From Thalassorhabdus alkalitolerans (GTDB lineage: Bacteria; Bacillota; Bacilli; Bacillales; Marinococcaceae), in the NCBI RefSeq assembly GCF_042656585.1, contig NZ_JBHSPG010000004.1: 64,000 bases of DNA; one strand, 5' to 3'. Below, piece after piece: positions 32,062 through 40,720 of the stretch. A program made the position numbers and the translations under genes. The notes beneath the pieces were generated by a model, which worked only from the letters and a program-made list of their open reading frames with translations, did not search any database and was not told the DNA's origin. Numbering within the stretch: the stretch's first letter is position 1; every line of letters begins with the position of its first letter.

Positions 32062-34815
32062 ATGATCAACGTAGAAGATAGCAGCTCACTATTAAGAAAT
32101 GACGTAAAAAATCTTGGAAACATCCTGGGGGAAATTTTAGTTCATCATGGCGGTGTTTCCTTATTAAACAAAGTTGAAGAAATCAGAAAAAAAAGTATTG
32201 CCTTAAGGCAAACTCACAATGAAGAAGAATACAAAAAGCTGAAAGAAGAAATCAGCAGCTTGGAACCGCCTATGCGCCAGCATGTCATTCGTGCTTTTTC
32301 CACATATTTTCACCTGGTCAATATTGCAGAACAAAATCATCGCATTCGAAGAAGACGCCAATATCAGCTTGAAGATAACGATGTAAGCCAGCCTTTTTCC
32401 CTGGAAGGAGCAGTGAAATCTTTAAAGGAAAATAAGATAACAGAGAGTGTAATACAGGATGTACTCAATGATTTATCCTTAGAGCTCGTGATTACTGCTC
32501 ATCCTACAGAAGCAACCAAAAGGACTGTACTGGAGATACAAAAGCGAATTTCCACTATTTTGCAGCAGTTTGATAATCCTCTTCTTACAAAACGGGAGAA
32601 GGAGAACTTACATGAGAGTCTTTTTAATGAAGTCACAGCTTTGTGGCAGACAGATGAGCTGCGTCATCGCAAGCCGACTGTAGTAGATGAAGTAAGAAAT
32701 GGTCTGTATTACTTTGACCAAACGTTGTTTGACGTGCTGCCAGACATCCACCAGGAGCTTGAGGAGCAGCTGGATTCTGAGTTCCCTGACCATGATTGGA
32801 AAGTCCCTAACTTCCTCACATTTGGCTCCTGGATTGGAGGGGACCGTGACGGTAATCCAAATGTAACCCCTGAAGTAACATGGGAAACATTACAGAAACA
32901 AAGAGCACTGGCAATTAAGAAATACAGAAAAGTAGCAGAAGAACTGATGAGAAGATTCAGTCATTCCATGGTCAGGGTAGAAGTGAGCAAGGAGCTTCTT
33001 CGTTCAGTTGAAGAAGGCGAAACGAAGTATTTAGATGAAGGTGACGCTTGGCCGGTGGATTCAGAGATCTACAGAAGAAAATTTGCAATCATTTTAAAAA
33101 GGTTAAAAAATACCGGAAAAACGGACCTTGGCTACGAAGATGCGGAGGAGCTGTTGAATGATCTTCTGATGATTCAAGAAAGCGTAGAAAAGCATCAGCC
33201 TTCACATCATAAATTAAAAATGATTCGTAAATTAATTCGCCAGGTTCAGCTCTTTGGTTTTCACCTTGCAACCTTGGATATTAGAAATCACAGCGGCGAG
33301 CATGAAGCAGCAATTACTGAAATTCTGCGAGCAGTCAATATTACTTCTGATTACAGTACCCTTCCAGAAAATGAGAAGATAGAAATGCTTGAAAGTGTCC
33401 TTAAAGATCCGCGTCCGCTTCTATTGGCAGATGAATATTATTCAAAAGAAACACAAGAAATGCTTAAAGTATTCCATACGATTAAACAGGCTCATGAAGA
33501 ATTCGGACAAAGGTCCATTGAAGTTTACCTGGTCAGCATGACCCAGTCCTCAAGTGACTTGCTGGAAGTCCTTGTTCTTGCAAAGGAAGCCGGAATTTAC
33601 CGCCTTCACGCTAATGGTGAAGTAGACAGTCATTTAAATGTGGCGCCGCTTCTTGAAACCATTGACGATTTAATTGCAGGGCCAGACATCATGAAAACCT
33701 TGTTTAGCATGGATGTGTACCGCAATCATTTGAATGAACGAGGAAACAATCAGGAGGTCATGCTGGGGTATTCTGATGGAAGTAAAGATGGGGGTACCCT
33801 TACTGCGAACTGGAAATTGTTTAAGGCTCAGCAGGAAATTCATGATATGGCTAAGGAATTTAATATCGGTTTAAAGTTTTTCCATGGCCGCGGCGGATCC
33901 TTAGGCCGAGGGGGCGGGCCGTTAAACCGCAGTATCCTTTCTCAGCCTGCAGAAACGTTAGGAGACGGTGTGAAGATTACGGAACAAGGGGAGGTTCTTT
34001 CCTCTCGCTACCTTCTTGAAGATATTGCCTTTAGAAGCCTTGAGCAGGGAGCATCTGCTTTGCTGGAATCATCAGCTAAGATTTCTAACAAGTCAGAACA
34101 AGCACATATTCGTGAATCCAATTGGGAAGAAGCAATGGAGGAAATCTCCTCCCACTCATTAAAGAAATATCAATCGTTAGTGTTTGGTGACAAAGACTTC
34201 CTTGGCTATTTTAATGAAGCCACACCAATAAAAGACCTGGGAGCTCTTAATATTGGCTCTCGTCCAATGAGTAGAAAAGGAAGCAGCCGCTTTGAAGATC
34301 TCCGGGCAATACCATGGGTATTTGCATGGACCCAGTCCAGGCAGCTTATCCCGGCCTGGTATGCTGCTGGAACGGGCCTTCAAGCTTTTGCTTCAAAAGG
34401 TGAAGAGAACGTGAAGCTTCTCCAGACCATGTATCAGCATTGGCCATTCTTCAAATCTACTGTTAATAATCTGCAGATGGCTCTTATGAAAGCAGATTTG
34501 AGCACAGCAAAAGAATACATGAAGCTTGTGAAGGATGAAGAGATAGCAAATAGAATTTTTGGGGATATAAAAGAGGAGTACGAAAAAACAAAGGAAATGC
34601 TCTTGCAAATTACGGGGAATGATAATCTTCTCGATCACACTCCTAACATCCAAGAGTCAGTTTACCGAAGAAATCCTTATGTTGACCCTCTAAATTACCT
34701 GCAAGTGGAATTAATTAAGATCATGCGCTCCCAGGAAGATCAGCCTGAGGAACTGCTGACAGAGGTACTTTTAACAATAAGTGGAGTGGCCGCAGGCCTT
34801 CGAAATACAGGATGA
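32062..34815 (+). CDS. ppc: Phosphoenolpyruvate carboxylase
   Basis: A 917-residue enzyme that makes oxaloacetate from PEP and bicarbonate to refill the TCA cycle. The catalytic His is in VITAHPTEATKR (about 145), and GGDRDGNPNVT, MLGYSDGSKDGG and FHGRGGSLGRGGGP are all intact; the C-terminus ends in RNTG, as in the family (QNTG). Length is typical for bacterial PEPC. B. subtilis uses pyruvate carboxylase instead, so this gene is a difference from that species. AGGAGG precedes the ATG. The B copy of the IS-derived repeat follows the gene. Confidence 0.96.
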   Translation: MINVEDSSSLLRNDVKNLGNILGEILVHHGGVSLLNKVEEIRKKSIALRQTHNEEEYKKLKEEISSLEPPMRQHVIRAFSTYFHLVNIAEQNHRIRRRRQYQLEDNDVSQPFSLEGAVKSLKENKITESVIQDVLNDLSLELVITAHPTEATKRTVLEIQKRISTILQQFDNPLLTKREKENLHESLFNEVTALWQTDELRHRKPTVVDEVRNGLYYFDQTLFDVLPDIHQELEEQLDSEFPDHDWKVPNFLTFGSWIGGDRDGNPNVTPEVTWETLQKQRALAIKKYRKVAEELMRRFSHSMVRVEVSKELLRSVEEGETKYLDEGDAWPVDSEIYRRKFAIILKRLKNTGKTDLGYEDAEELLNDLLMIQESVEKHQPSHHKLKMIRKLIRQVQLFGFHLATLDIRNHSGEHEAAITEILRAVNITSDYSTLPENEKIEMLESVLKDPRPLLLADEYYSKETQEMLKVFHTIKQAHEEFGQRSIEVYLVSMTQSSSDLLEVLVLAKEAGIYRLHANGEVDSHLNVAPLLETIDDLIAGPDIMKTLFSMDVYRNHLNERGNNQEVMLGYSDGSKDGGTLTANWKLFKAQQEIHDMAKEFNIGLKFFHGRGGSLGRGGGPLNRSILSQPAETLGDGVKITEQGEVLSSRYLLEDIAFRSLEQGASALLESSAKISNKSEQAHIRESNWEEAMEEISSHSLKKYQSLVFGDKDFLGYFNEATPIKDLGALNIGSRPMSRKGSSRFEDLRAIPWVFAWTQSRQLIPAWYAAGTGLQAFASKGEENVKLLQTMYQHWPFFKSTVNNLQMALMKADLSTAKEYMKLVKDEEIANRIFGDIKEEYEKTKEMLLQITGNDNLLDHTPNIQESVYRRNPYVDPLNYLQVELIKIMRSQEDQPEELLTEVLLTISGVAAGLRNTG

Positions 34816-34877
34816 TGTAAGAGGGGTTGTCTCAAATGACTCCTTTTTAATCACACTGTAATACGGGAGACAAGAAA

Positions 34878-35101
34878 GAGGCTGGTATAAAACGGTCTCT
34901 GGAAAGTAAAAACGGTGCCAACTATCGAAAAGCGATAATTGGCACCGTTTTGTTGATCTAAAATAGGTTGATGAGCTTGTCGGAAGGTGTACTTTCTCAA
35001 GTTCACCGCCATCAAGGTAAATTTTCGTTTTTAACCTGCTCTTTGCCTCTCACCGCCGAGGGTCAAGACTCTTCTTTTGTGCTGGGTTTTGTCCCGGCTT
35101 C
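34878..35101. mobile_element. Shrunken IS-derived element (copy B)
   Basis: A 224-bp element with terminal repeats GAGGCTGGTATAAAAC and (reverse) GAAGCCGGGACAAAAC. Inside, on the minus strand, is a transposase C-terminal remnant: a SAVRGKEQVKNE stretch, then after a frameshift LMAVNLRKYTFRQAH (about 34985-35060). Near the left end GGTGCCAA/TTGGCACC forms a strong hairpin (34915-34947). It is a deletion derivative of the same element as copy C at 55528 and lies 10 bases after uppP. Confidence 0.8.
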
Positions 35102-35111
35102 TTGGTTTTAT

Positions 35112-35945
35112 CTATTCTACATCAATAACAACTGTTGGATCCAGCTGGGTAACAACGAATACAGCTAGCACAAAACAATAAATCGCAAAATAGATCAGTT
35201 TGCTTTTTTTAAGGAATCCGATGAGCCAGACAATTCCTATCCATGAAAATATAAAGGAAGCAATGAAAGCAATGATTAAATTACCTGTTCCTATGGACGC
35301 AAACGCTCCTCCGCCAATATCGTCGAAGGCTAACACGGAAGAGCCTAAAATGACGGGTATTGAGAGTAAGAAAGAGTAACGGACAGCTGTATCTCTATTT
35401 AAACCGCAGTACAGAGCAGTAATTAAAGTAGCACCTGATCTTGAAATCCCCGGAAGGACTGCTAAAGTCTGACCGAGGCCGACAAAAATTGAATCCAAAA
35501 ATGTCATATCTTTTTCAGTTCGTGAACCGTATTTGTGGAATCTTTCTATTAAAATAAGAAATAGCCCCGTAGTTGCTAAAGCCCCTGCAATAAATGGCGG
35601 GGTTTTCATAATGTCTGAGACAAAGTCATTTAAAAGCAAGCCAAGAAAACCGGTAAGAAAGGTAGCAACAAGAATATAAATTGCAAAGAAAAAAGAGGTT
35701 CTGTGATGAGAAGACCTTGTAGTTAAGAAAGTAAAGAATCCTGTGACGACCTCGACCACATCTTTTCGAAAATATAAAAGAACAGCAAGAATTGAACCAA
35801 TATGTAAGAAGATTTCAAACGAAAGTCCGGGAAAGGTATAGCCAAAAACCATCTGTGTAATGACGATATGGGCTGTACTGGAAATAGGCAGAAATTCTGA
35901 TAATCCTTGAACAATACCGAATATTAAAGCTTCGTACCAACTCAT
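35112..35945 (-). CDS. uppP: Undecaprenyl-diphosphatase
   Basis: A 277-residue membrane enzyme (eight or so helices) that recycles the lipid carrier for peptidoglycan by removing a phosphate from undecaprenyl diphosphate; overexpression is known to give bacitracin resistance. The catalytic motifs are present: the N-terminal GIVQGLSEFLPISSTAH (about 10-26) and PGISRSGATLITALYCG (about 163-180). AGGAGTG precedes the ATG on the minus strand. It is divergent from the TlpA-like gene; the next thing downstream is IS-derived copy B. Confidence 0.93.
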   Translation of the reverse strand: MSWYEALIFGIVQGLSEFLPISSTAHIVITQMVFGYTFPGLSFEIFLHIGSILAVLLYFRKDVVEVVTGFFTFLTTRSSHHRTSFFFAIYILVATFLTGFLGLLLNDFVSDIMKTPPFIAGALATTGLFLILIERFHKYGSRTEKDMTFLDSIFVGLGQTLAVLPGISRSGATLITALYCGLNRDTAVRYSFLLSIPVILGSSVLAFDDIGGGAFASIGTGNLIIAFIASFIFSWIGIVWLIGFLKKSKLIYFAIYCFVLAVFVVTQLDPTVVIDVE

Positions 35946-36160
35946 TTATCTCTTCACTCCTCTTGTTATCTCTGTTATTTTAGCAGATATAGGTATTAAC
36001 GGATAGATTAAATTTATGAAGTTTTTTCCTGAGGCCACCATACTTGTCCATCAGTTTAAAGATGGACTTTCCTCTACTATATTAGTAAGGTATCAGAGGT
36101 ATGAAAGAAACGATGCTTACTTTTAAAAATATAAAAAATTAGACCTTATAAGGTGGGGTA

Positions 36161-36685
36161 ATGATGAAAAAAAAGCTGACGATGTTCATACTCATTGCAG
36201 CTGGAGTTGCTGGAATGTTTGTGGTGTATACAAATTTGACCATAGAGAGAGTAGGAGTGGAAGTTGGGAATGCAGCAGTAGATTTTACCTTGCCGACCTG
36301 GACGGAGGAGGAGAGATCTCTTTCTTCCTACAGCGGGGATATTGTTATTATGAACATGTGGGCTTCTTGGTGTGAGCCATGTACCAGGGAAATACCGGAT
36401 TTGCTTCAGCTGCATGAAGATTACCATGCTGAAGGAGTGAGTGTCCTAACAATTAATATGAATTCTTATGAACGTACGAGGGAGGACGCCCAGCGATTTG
36501 TGGAGGAATATAATATGACGGAAGCCCCGGCCGTTATTGATCTCGAGGGAGATGTAGCAGATATGTACAATATTCAATACCTCCCAACAACCTATATTAT
36601 TGATGAAGATGGAATCATAGTGGACAAGATTCCTGGTGAAGTTAGTTATGAATTGCTTGAACAGAAAGTTTTAGAGCTATTATAA
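36161..36685 (+). CDS. TlpA/ResA-like membrane-anchored thioredoxin
   Basis: A 174-residue thiol-disulfide protein. An N-terminal signal anchor (about 4-24) leads to an extracytoplasmic thioredoxin domain with WASWCEPCTREIP (active CEPC, about residues 66-78) and the cis-Pro region YLPTTYIID. This fits TlpA, ResA or StoA-type reductases used in cytochrome c assembly or spore cortex synthesis. No ccdA or res genes are adjacent, so the partner is unknown. Two adjacent ATG codons are possible starts; AAGGTGGGG lies just before. Confidence 0.88.
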   Translation: MMKKKLTMFILIAAGVAGMFVVYTNLTIERVGVEVGNAAVDFTLPTWTEEERSLSSYSGDIVIMNMWASWCEPCTREIPDLLQLHEDYHAEGVSVLTINMNSYERTREDAQRFVEEYNMTEAPAVIDLEGDVADMYNIQYLPTTYIIDEDGIIVDKIPGEVSYELLEQKVLELL

Positions 36686-36791
36686 AAGGCATGGTAAAGG
36701 TCAATTTCTCTTTTCCATTCGCTTTTCGGAGCAAATGTATTTTTTTAGGAAATGACCCTATTGAAGCTTGTAGAGTTTATTGTTCCCAGTC

Positions 36792-36840
36792 AATTGGCTG
36801 GTGTGAAAAAGGTACTGAACTGGACTCATGCCAGCCAATT
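36792..36840 (+). terminator. Long-loop hairpin after the TlpA-like gene
   Basis: A perfect 10-bp stem (AATTGGCTGG with CCAGCCAATT) with a 29-base loop, followed by TTTGTCTCG. Probably the terminator, although it is 105 bases after the stop codon and 75 bases before the next gene, so attenuation of DUF3866 is an alternative. Confidence 0.5.
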
Positions 36841-36914
36841 TTTGTCTCGTTTCCTGGATATATTACTTTTCATATACATAAAGTACGAGTGTAAGACAGA
36901 AAGGAGCGAGCAGG

Positions 36915-37985
36915 ATGTATGAAGAAAGGTTCGCAACGGTTCTTTCCATCCTTGAGGAAAACAATGGATGTCAACGTATTGCAACAGATCATGGCAGCGG
37001 GAAAGCTTTGGTTTTTTTATCCTTTCTTCCAAAAGTACATGTTGGAGACAAAGTAAAAATAAACACCACTGCTTCTGCCTTAAAACTGGGAACCGGGGGA
37101 TGGGATATTGTGACTTCTCTCGTATCAGGCTCACCATTTTCTCTCACGGGAAAAGGGCATATTATGAAAGCCAGATATCTTCCTTCCCAGCATAGTGTAC
37201 TTTCAGTGGATGATCCTGAGCATCCGGATCATTGGATCTTTCAACAGCCATTTACTTTAAAAGGAAAAAAGATCCTGCTAGCAGAGCTGCACAGCATGAT
37301 TCCTGTGTTAGTTGGAGCTTTAATAGCTCTAAGTCCTAAAAGTAAAATTGGGGTTGTGTTGTCTGATGAAGCTTCGCTGCCTTTAAATATGAGCAGCCAT
37401 CTAAGTGTAATGAAAGACTGGGAAGGGGTAAAAACTATAACCGTAGGGCAGGCTTTTGGAGGGAAGGAAGAAGCCACCACTATACCTAATGCTTTGCAAT
37501 GGCTGTCGGTTAAATATAATGCAGATTATATGATCATTTCTATGGGACCTGGTACCACTGGCACCAACACACCATGGGGTTTCAGCGGACTGTCATTGGC
37601 TAATTGGTCCAACCTGGTTGGGGCATTGGAAGGCATCCCGGTATGGACAGCGCGTATTTCCTTTCAGGACGAAAGGAAACGACACAGAGGAATCAGTCAT
37701 CACACCCTTACACCTTTACAGGATTTTACCTTGGCTTACTCTTTCCTGGCACTGCCTTATCTTGCTAAAGAGAAACACCAAGTGCTCTATCAGCAAAGCT
37801 CTCTCCTCATGAAAAAAAATAAGCATATCAAAGTGTTATGGCAGGCTGTTGACGAGCTTGAGCTTAAGTGGAAAGAGTGGAAAAAAGATTATCCTCTTTC
37901 TCTTACAACAATGGGGAGGCCGATAGAAGATGATCCGCCGTTTTATTTATCCTGCCTGTCAGCGGCTCTCGCTGTGGCAGGGTAG
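36915..37985 (+). CDS. DUF3866 family protein
   Basis: A 356-residue soluble protein of unknown function. Family-like segments are VHVGDKVKINTTASALKLGTGGWD (here split, about 41-64), the ISMGPGTTGTNTPWGFSGL loop (about 212-230) and the HRGISHHTLT segment (about 260), which are conserved glycine and histidine-rich positions. There is no signal peptide. The family is found in Firmicutes and Actinobacteria and often near nudF, as here. GAAAGGAGCGAG precedes the ATG. Only four bases separate its stop from that of the convergent mciZ gene. Confidence 0.75.
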   Translation: MYEERFATVLSILEENNGCQRIATDHGSGKALVFLSFLPKVHVGDKVKINTTASALKLGTGGWDIVTSLVSGSPFSLTGKGHIMKARYLPSQHSVLSVDDPEHPDHWIFQQPFTLKGKKILLAELHSMIPVLVGALIALSPKSKIGVVLSDEASLPLNMSSHLSVMKDWEGVKTITVGQAFGGKEEATTIPNALQWLSVKYNADYMIISMGPGTTGTNTPWGFSGLSLANWSNLVGALEGIPVWTARISFQDERKRHRGISHHTLTPLQDFTLAYSFLALPYLAKEKHQVLYQQSSLLMKKNKHIKVLWQAVDELELKWKEWKKDYPLSLTTMGRPIEDDPPFYLSCLSAALAVAG

Positions 37986-37988
37986 GGA

Positions 37989-38111
37989 TCAGTTTTTACT
38001 CCCCCATTCAGCCATTGTTTTATGAGTTCGTGAGGCAGCTTTTAAATATTGAGTCACTTCCCATGCTTTACCGACAATTCTAATGTGGCGTGGAGTGATA
38101 TAAACTTTCAT
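37989..38111 (-). CDS. mciZ: MciZ, mother-cell inhibitor of FtsZ
   Basis: A 40-residue protein, too short for usual frame filters. It starts MKVYITPRHIRIVGKAWEVT and matches MciZ, which in B. subtilis is made in the mother cell and blocks FtsZ polymerisation; the shared VGKAWE core and length are the key evidence. The ATG at 38111 on the minus strand follows GGAGCGGTGG. It is next to nudF, as in B. subtilis, and a SigE-like promoter lies upstream. Confidence 0.88.
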   Translation of the reverse strand: MKVYITPRHIRIVGKAWEVTQYLKAASRTHKTMAEWGSKN

Positions 38112-38142
38112 ATCCACCGCTCCTTTATTCATTTTATGATAA

Positions 38143-38171
38143 ACTGTATGTAAAATCGGGGTTTTTTATAC
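38143..38171 (-). promoter_or_regulatory. SigE-type promoter of mciZ
   Basis: On the minus strand GTATAA (38166-38171) and CATACAGT (38143-38150) are 15 bases apart, close to the SigE pattern (ATA and CATACAnT). mciZ of B. subtilis is SigE dependent. It overlaps the upstream region of nudF on the other strand. Confidence 0.6.
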
Positions 38172-38187
38172 ATAAGGGGGAAGAAAA

Positions 38188-38727
38188 ATGAAGGATCATC
38201 TGTATGAGGAAACTGTTAAATCTACAAATATATATAAAGGGAAGATAGTAGATCTGAATCTTTTAGATGTAAGACTTCCTAATGGCAAGGATGGAAAACG
38301 AGAAGTAATTAACCATCCTGGAGCCGTGGCGGTTATCGCCCTAACTGAGGATAACAAGCTTGTATTGGTCCGACAGTTTCGAAAGCCTTTAGAAAAACAC
38401 TTAATAGAAATTCCGGCTGGAAAGCTAGAAGAAGGAGAGGATCCTTCAGTAACAGTTGCCCGGGAATTAGAAGAAGAGACAGGCTATAAGGCTAAGGAAT
38501 TCCAAAAAATCACTTCGTTTTATACCTCTCCTGGTTTTGCTGATGAATTGGTACATATTTATGAAGCAAAGGGGTTAATGGCAGGGACTGCCGGGACCGA
38601 TGAGGATGAATTTGTAGATGTACTGGAAGTCACCCTTGAGGAAGCAGAAGAACTGATGGAAAAGCAGGAAATTCATGATGCCAAAACAGCTTATGCTCTG
38701 CAGTATTTAAAGTTAAAGCTCTGTTAA
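38188..38727 (+). CDS. nudF: ADP-ribose pyrophosphatase (Nudix)
   Basis: A 179-residue Nudix hydrolase that splits ADP-ribose into AMP and ribose 5-phosphate. The Nudix box GKLEEGEDPSVTVARELEEETGY (about 77-99) is intact, preceded by the LIEIPAGK strand typical of ADPRases. The N-terminal dimer domain and the TSFYTSPGFADE segment also fit. GGGGGAAG precedes the ATG. It sits between mciZ and spoIIM as in B. subtilis. The following 294-bp gap has a perfect 8-bp hairpin TGCCCGCT/AGCGGGCA (38818-38844) and the spoIIM promoter. Confidence 0.93.
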   Translation: MKDHLYEETVKSTNIYKGKIVDLNLLDVRLPNGKDGKREVINHPGAVAVIALTEDNKLVLVRQFRKPLEKHLIEIPAGKLEEGEDPSVTVARELEEETGYKAKEFQKITSFYTSPGFADELVHIYEAKGLMAGTAGTDEDEFVDVLEVTLEEAEELMEKQEIHDAKTAYALQYLKLKLC

Positions 38728-38956
38728 TGCTTATTTTTTCTTTAAACTTTCTCTTGTTTCCCTTCTCTTATCAAGCTTTTTATGTGTTTCTGACCAGGTA
38801 GTTTTCTGCCTGTATTGTGCCCGCTTACCCTGGTTTAGCGGGCATGGTAATTTGTCAGTCCTCTGTCTCACTAAATTAGTGACCATAAAAAATAAGAATC
38901 AAGACAGTGAAAACAGGGTAGGCATACCTAGCAATCGAAATCGTATTCTTCCTTGA

Positions 38957-38986
38957 GTCATAGTTTTTGTATAACTCTCATAGAGT
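38957..38986 (+). promoter_or_regulatory. SigE-type promoter of spoIIM
   Basis: GTCATAGT (38957-38964) and CATAGAGT (38979-38986) are 14 bases apart, matching the SigE pattern; spoIIM is a SigE gene in B. subtilis. Confidence 0.65.
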
Positions 38987-39021
38987 AGAGACAGAAACAG
39001 AGACGAGAGGGGGAGAATTCT

Positions 39022-39663
39022 ATGAAGGGAAAGCTGGCCAGGTCTGCTTATCAGCATATAGAAGAGCATCGGTCGCTCTATTTGTTTGTTACTGTTCTCT
39101 TTCTCATGGGTATTGTGTTTGGAGCTATTGTAGTAAACAGCTTGAGCTTGACACAAAAACATGATTTATATATGTATCTAAACCAATTTTTTGGACAAGT
39201 CAGTGAAGGAAGCTATGCCACGGCAAGTGATATGTTTAAACAAAGCTTCTCTCACTACGCTAAATATGCAGGGCTTATGTGGCTTTTAGGCTTATCTGTG
39301 ATCGGTCTGCCTTTTATATTATTATTGTTGTTTTTAAAAGGGATTGTTGTCGGCTTTACCGTAGGTTTCCTGGTGAATCAAATGGGGATTCCGGGTTTTG
39401 CCATGTCATTTGTTTCAGTGCTCCCTCAAAACCTGATTGTTGTACCTGTTTATATTTTTGTGGCTGCAATTTCTTTGGCATTCTCACTTAAATTGATCAG
39501 ACATCAATTCTTAAAAACAAATTATGAGCCTATCTTTCCTATGTTTATGAAATCGTGTTTGTTTATGGCTGTCTCCATTATGCTCCTTGCTTTTGCTTCA
39601 AGTATTGAAGCCTTTCTGTCACCCTCTTTAATGAAAATCATTATAGACTGGACAGCAGGTTAA
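39022..39663 (+). CDS. spoIIM: Stage II sporulation protein M
   Basis: A 213-residue membrane protein of the engulfment complex (SpoIID-SpoIIM-SpoIIP), which remodels septal peptidoglycan around the forespore. Five hydrophobic segments are visible (about 20-42, 83-103, 105-122, 128-155, 173-190), as in the family, with VIGLPFILLLLFLKGIV and SVLPQNLIVVP as typical stretches. AGGGGGAG precedes the ATG. A SigE-type promoter lies upstream. It is the expected neighbour between nudF and fur. Confidence 0.92.
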   Translation: MKGKLARSAYQHIEEHRSLYLFVTVLFLMGIVFGAIVVNSLSLTQKHDLYMYLNQFFGQVSEGSYATASDMFKQSFSHYAKYAGLMWLLGLSVIGLPFILLLLFLKGIVVGFTVGFLVNQMGIPGFAMSFVSVLPQNLIVVPVYIFVAAISLAFSLKLIRHQFLKTNYEPIFPMFMKSCLFMAVSIMLLAFASSIEAFLSPSLMKIIIDWTAG

Positions 39664-39677
39664 TAACTAAAATTTAA

Positions 39678-39692
39678 TTATAATAATTATAA
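39678..39692 (+). promoter_or_regulatory. Exact match to the PerR box upstream of fur
   Basis: TTATAATAATTATAA matches the B. subtilis PerR consensus TTATAATnATTATAA at every fixed position. It ends 24 bases before the −35 of the fur promoter. A half-site pair TGATAA/TTATCA (39695-39715) between them resembles a degenerate Fur box. PerR is known to control fur in B. subtilis, so repression of fur by PerR is the inference. Confidence 0.75.
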
Positions 39693-39716
39693 TGTGATAA
39701 TGATTTTAGTTATCAT

Positions 39717-39745
39717 TTGACACTCTCTTCTCCTGAGATTATAAT
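39717..39745 (+). promoter_or_regulatory. SigA promoter of fur
   Basis: TTGACA (39717-39722) and TATAAT (39740-39745) are exact consensus boxes with an optimal 17-base spacer, 36 bases upstream of the fur start. Confidence 0.9.
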
Positions 39746-39781
39746 TAATCGTGAATGGTCACCAGGGGGAGGGGAATGTCA

Positions 39782-40282
39782 ATGGAAAACCGGATAGACC
39801 GCATTAAGAAGCAGCTGCATGCGCAAAGCTACAAGCTTACGCCTCAACGAGAAGCTACAGTGAGAGTCCTTCTAGAACATGAAGAAGATCATTTAAGCGC
39901 GGAAGATGTATATCTGCTTGTCAAAGAAAAATCTCCTGAAATCGGTTTGGCTACCGTATACCGTACCCTTGAGCTTTTAAATGAGCTTGAAGTGGTAGAT
40001 AAGATTAACTTTGGGGACGGAGTTTCCCGTTATGACTTGAGAAAAGAAGGAGCTGCTCACTTCCATCATCATCTCGTATGTATAGAATGTGGGGCAGTGG
40101 ACGAAATTCAAGAGGACCTTCTCGGTGATGTAGAAAAAGTCGTTGAGAGGAACTGGAACTTTCAAATTAAAGATCACCGATTAACCTTCCACGGAATCTG
40201 CCACCGCTGCAATAATAAATCAGACCCAGAGAAAAAAGAGGAGAAAACCGAAGAAAAGGGTAGTAAAACCAAAATCCGATAA
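39782..40282 (+). CDS. fur: Ferric uptake regulator
   Basis: A 166-residue iron-sensing repressor. The DNA-binding part holds YKLTPQREATVRVL and GLATVYRTLELLNELEVV, the metal site AAHFHHHLVCIECGAVDE, and the structural zinc Cys pairs CIEC and CHRC. Its sequence is nearly the same as B. subtilis Fur over its first 145 residues; the C-terminal Lys/Glu tail is longer. The ATG at 39782 is chosen because GAGGGG is 8 bases upstream; an in-frame ATG at 39776 is too close. It is followed by yqzK and xerD as in B. subtilis. Confidence 0.96.
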   Translation: MENRIDRIKKQLHAQSYKLTPQREATVRVLLEHEEDHLSAEDVYLLVKEKSPEIGLATVYRTLELLNELEVVDKINFGDGVSRYDLRKEGAAHFHHHLVCIECGAVDEIQEDLLGDVEKVVERNWNFQIKDHRLTFHGICHRCNNKSDPEKKEEKTEEKGSKTKIR

Positions 40283-40318
40283 AAACCTTTTCATTTAAGG
40301 AAGAGGTTTTTATTTTTT
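40279..40318 (+). terminator. Terminator of fur
   Basis: ATAAAAACC-TTTTC pairs with GAAGA-GGTTTTTAT, followed by T-rich sequence; it overlaps the stop codon. Confidence 0.8.
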
Positions 40319-40474
40319 GGTTTATATAAGACATAGAAAGCCTTCCTATAGCAGCTGGAAGGATATAATTTTCTTATACATAAAGATTTTTCCGTAAGAT
40401 AGCTGTCTCATGTATATTTCTTATCTATTTAGGCATAGCTTGAAATTAAGCATGCTTTTTTAGAGGTGAATAAT

Positions 40475-40705
40475 ATGAGAAAGTGGTTTAGCCCCATGTT
40501 TGATGCTGTTAAAGTATTTCTTGTCTTTGCAATGTGCACGACATTTTTTTATTATGGTATTCTATGGATAAGTGCAGAATATGAAAGCGATCATAGGTTT
40601 GAAGAGCCCCAGGGAAGGGCAGTAAAAGTGATAGAAATGTTTGAAGAACCAGGACCGTCAGTCTGGCTGGAACGGCTACTGTTTTTTTACCGGCACGGGG
40701 AATGA
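40475..40705 (+). CDS. yqzK: DUF4227 family membrane protein (YqzK)
   Basis: A 76-residue protein with one N-terminal membrane segment (VKVFLVFAMCTTFFYYGILW, about 12-31) and a short charged outside domain ending FFYRHGE. The match with YqzK/DUF4227 and the position between fur and xerD are the evidence. The GTG at 40466 is part of the ribosome site AGAGGTGA, so the ATG at 40475 is the start. Function unknown. Confidence 0.85.
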   Translation: MRKWFSPMFDAVKVFLVFAMCTTFFYYGILWISAEYESDHRFEEPQGRAVKVIEMFEEPGPSVWLERLLFFYRHGE

Positions 40706-40720
40706 CAAGGGGGGAATTTA

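Noticed and set aside
36047..36071. Hairpin GTCCATC/GATGGAC as a terminator
   Set aside because: It lies between two divergent genes (uppP and the TlpA-like gene), where no terminator is needed, and it has only a weak T run.
36691..36894. 67-codon open frame between the TlpA-like gene and DUF3866
   Set aside because: No ribosome site, composition unlike a protein, and it runs through the 36792-36840 hairpin; treated as non-coding.
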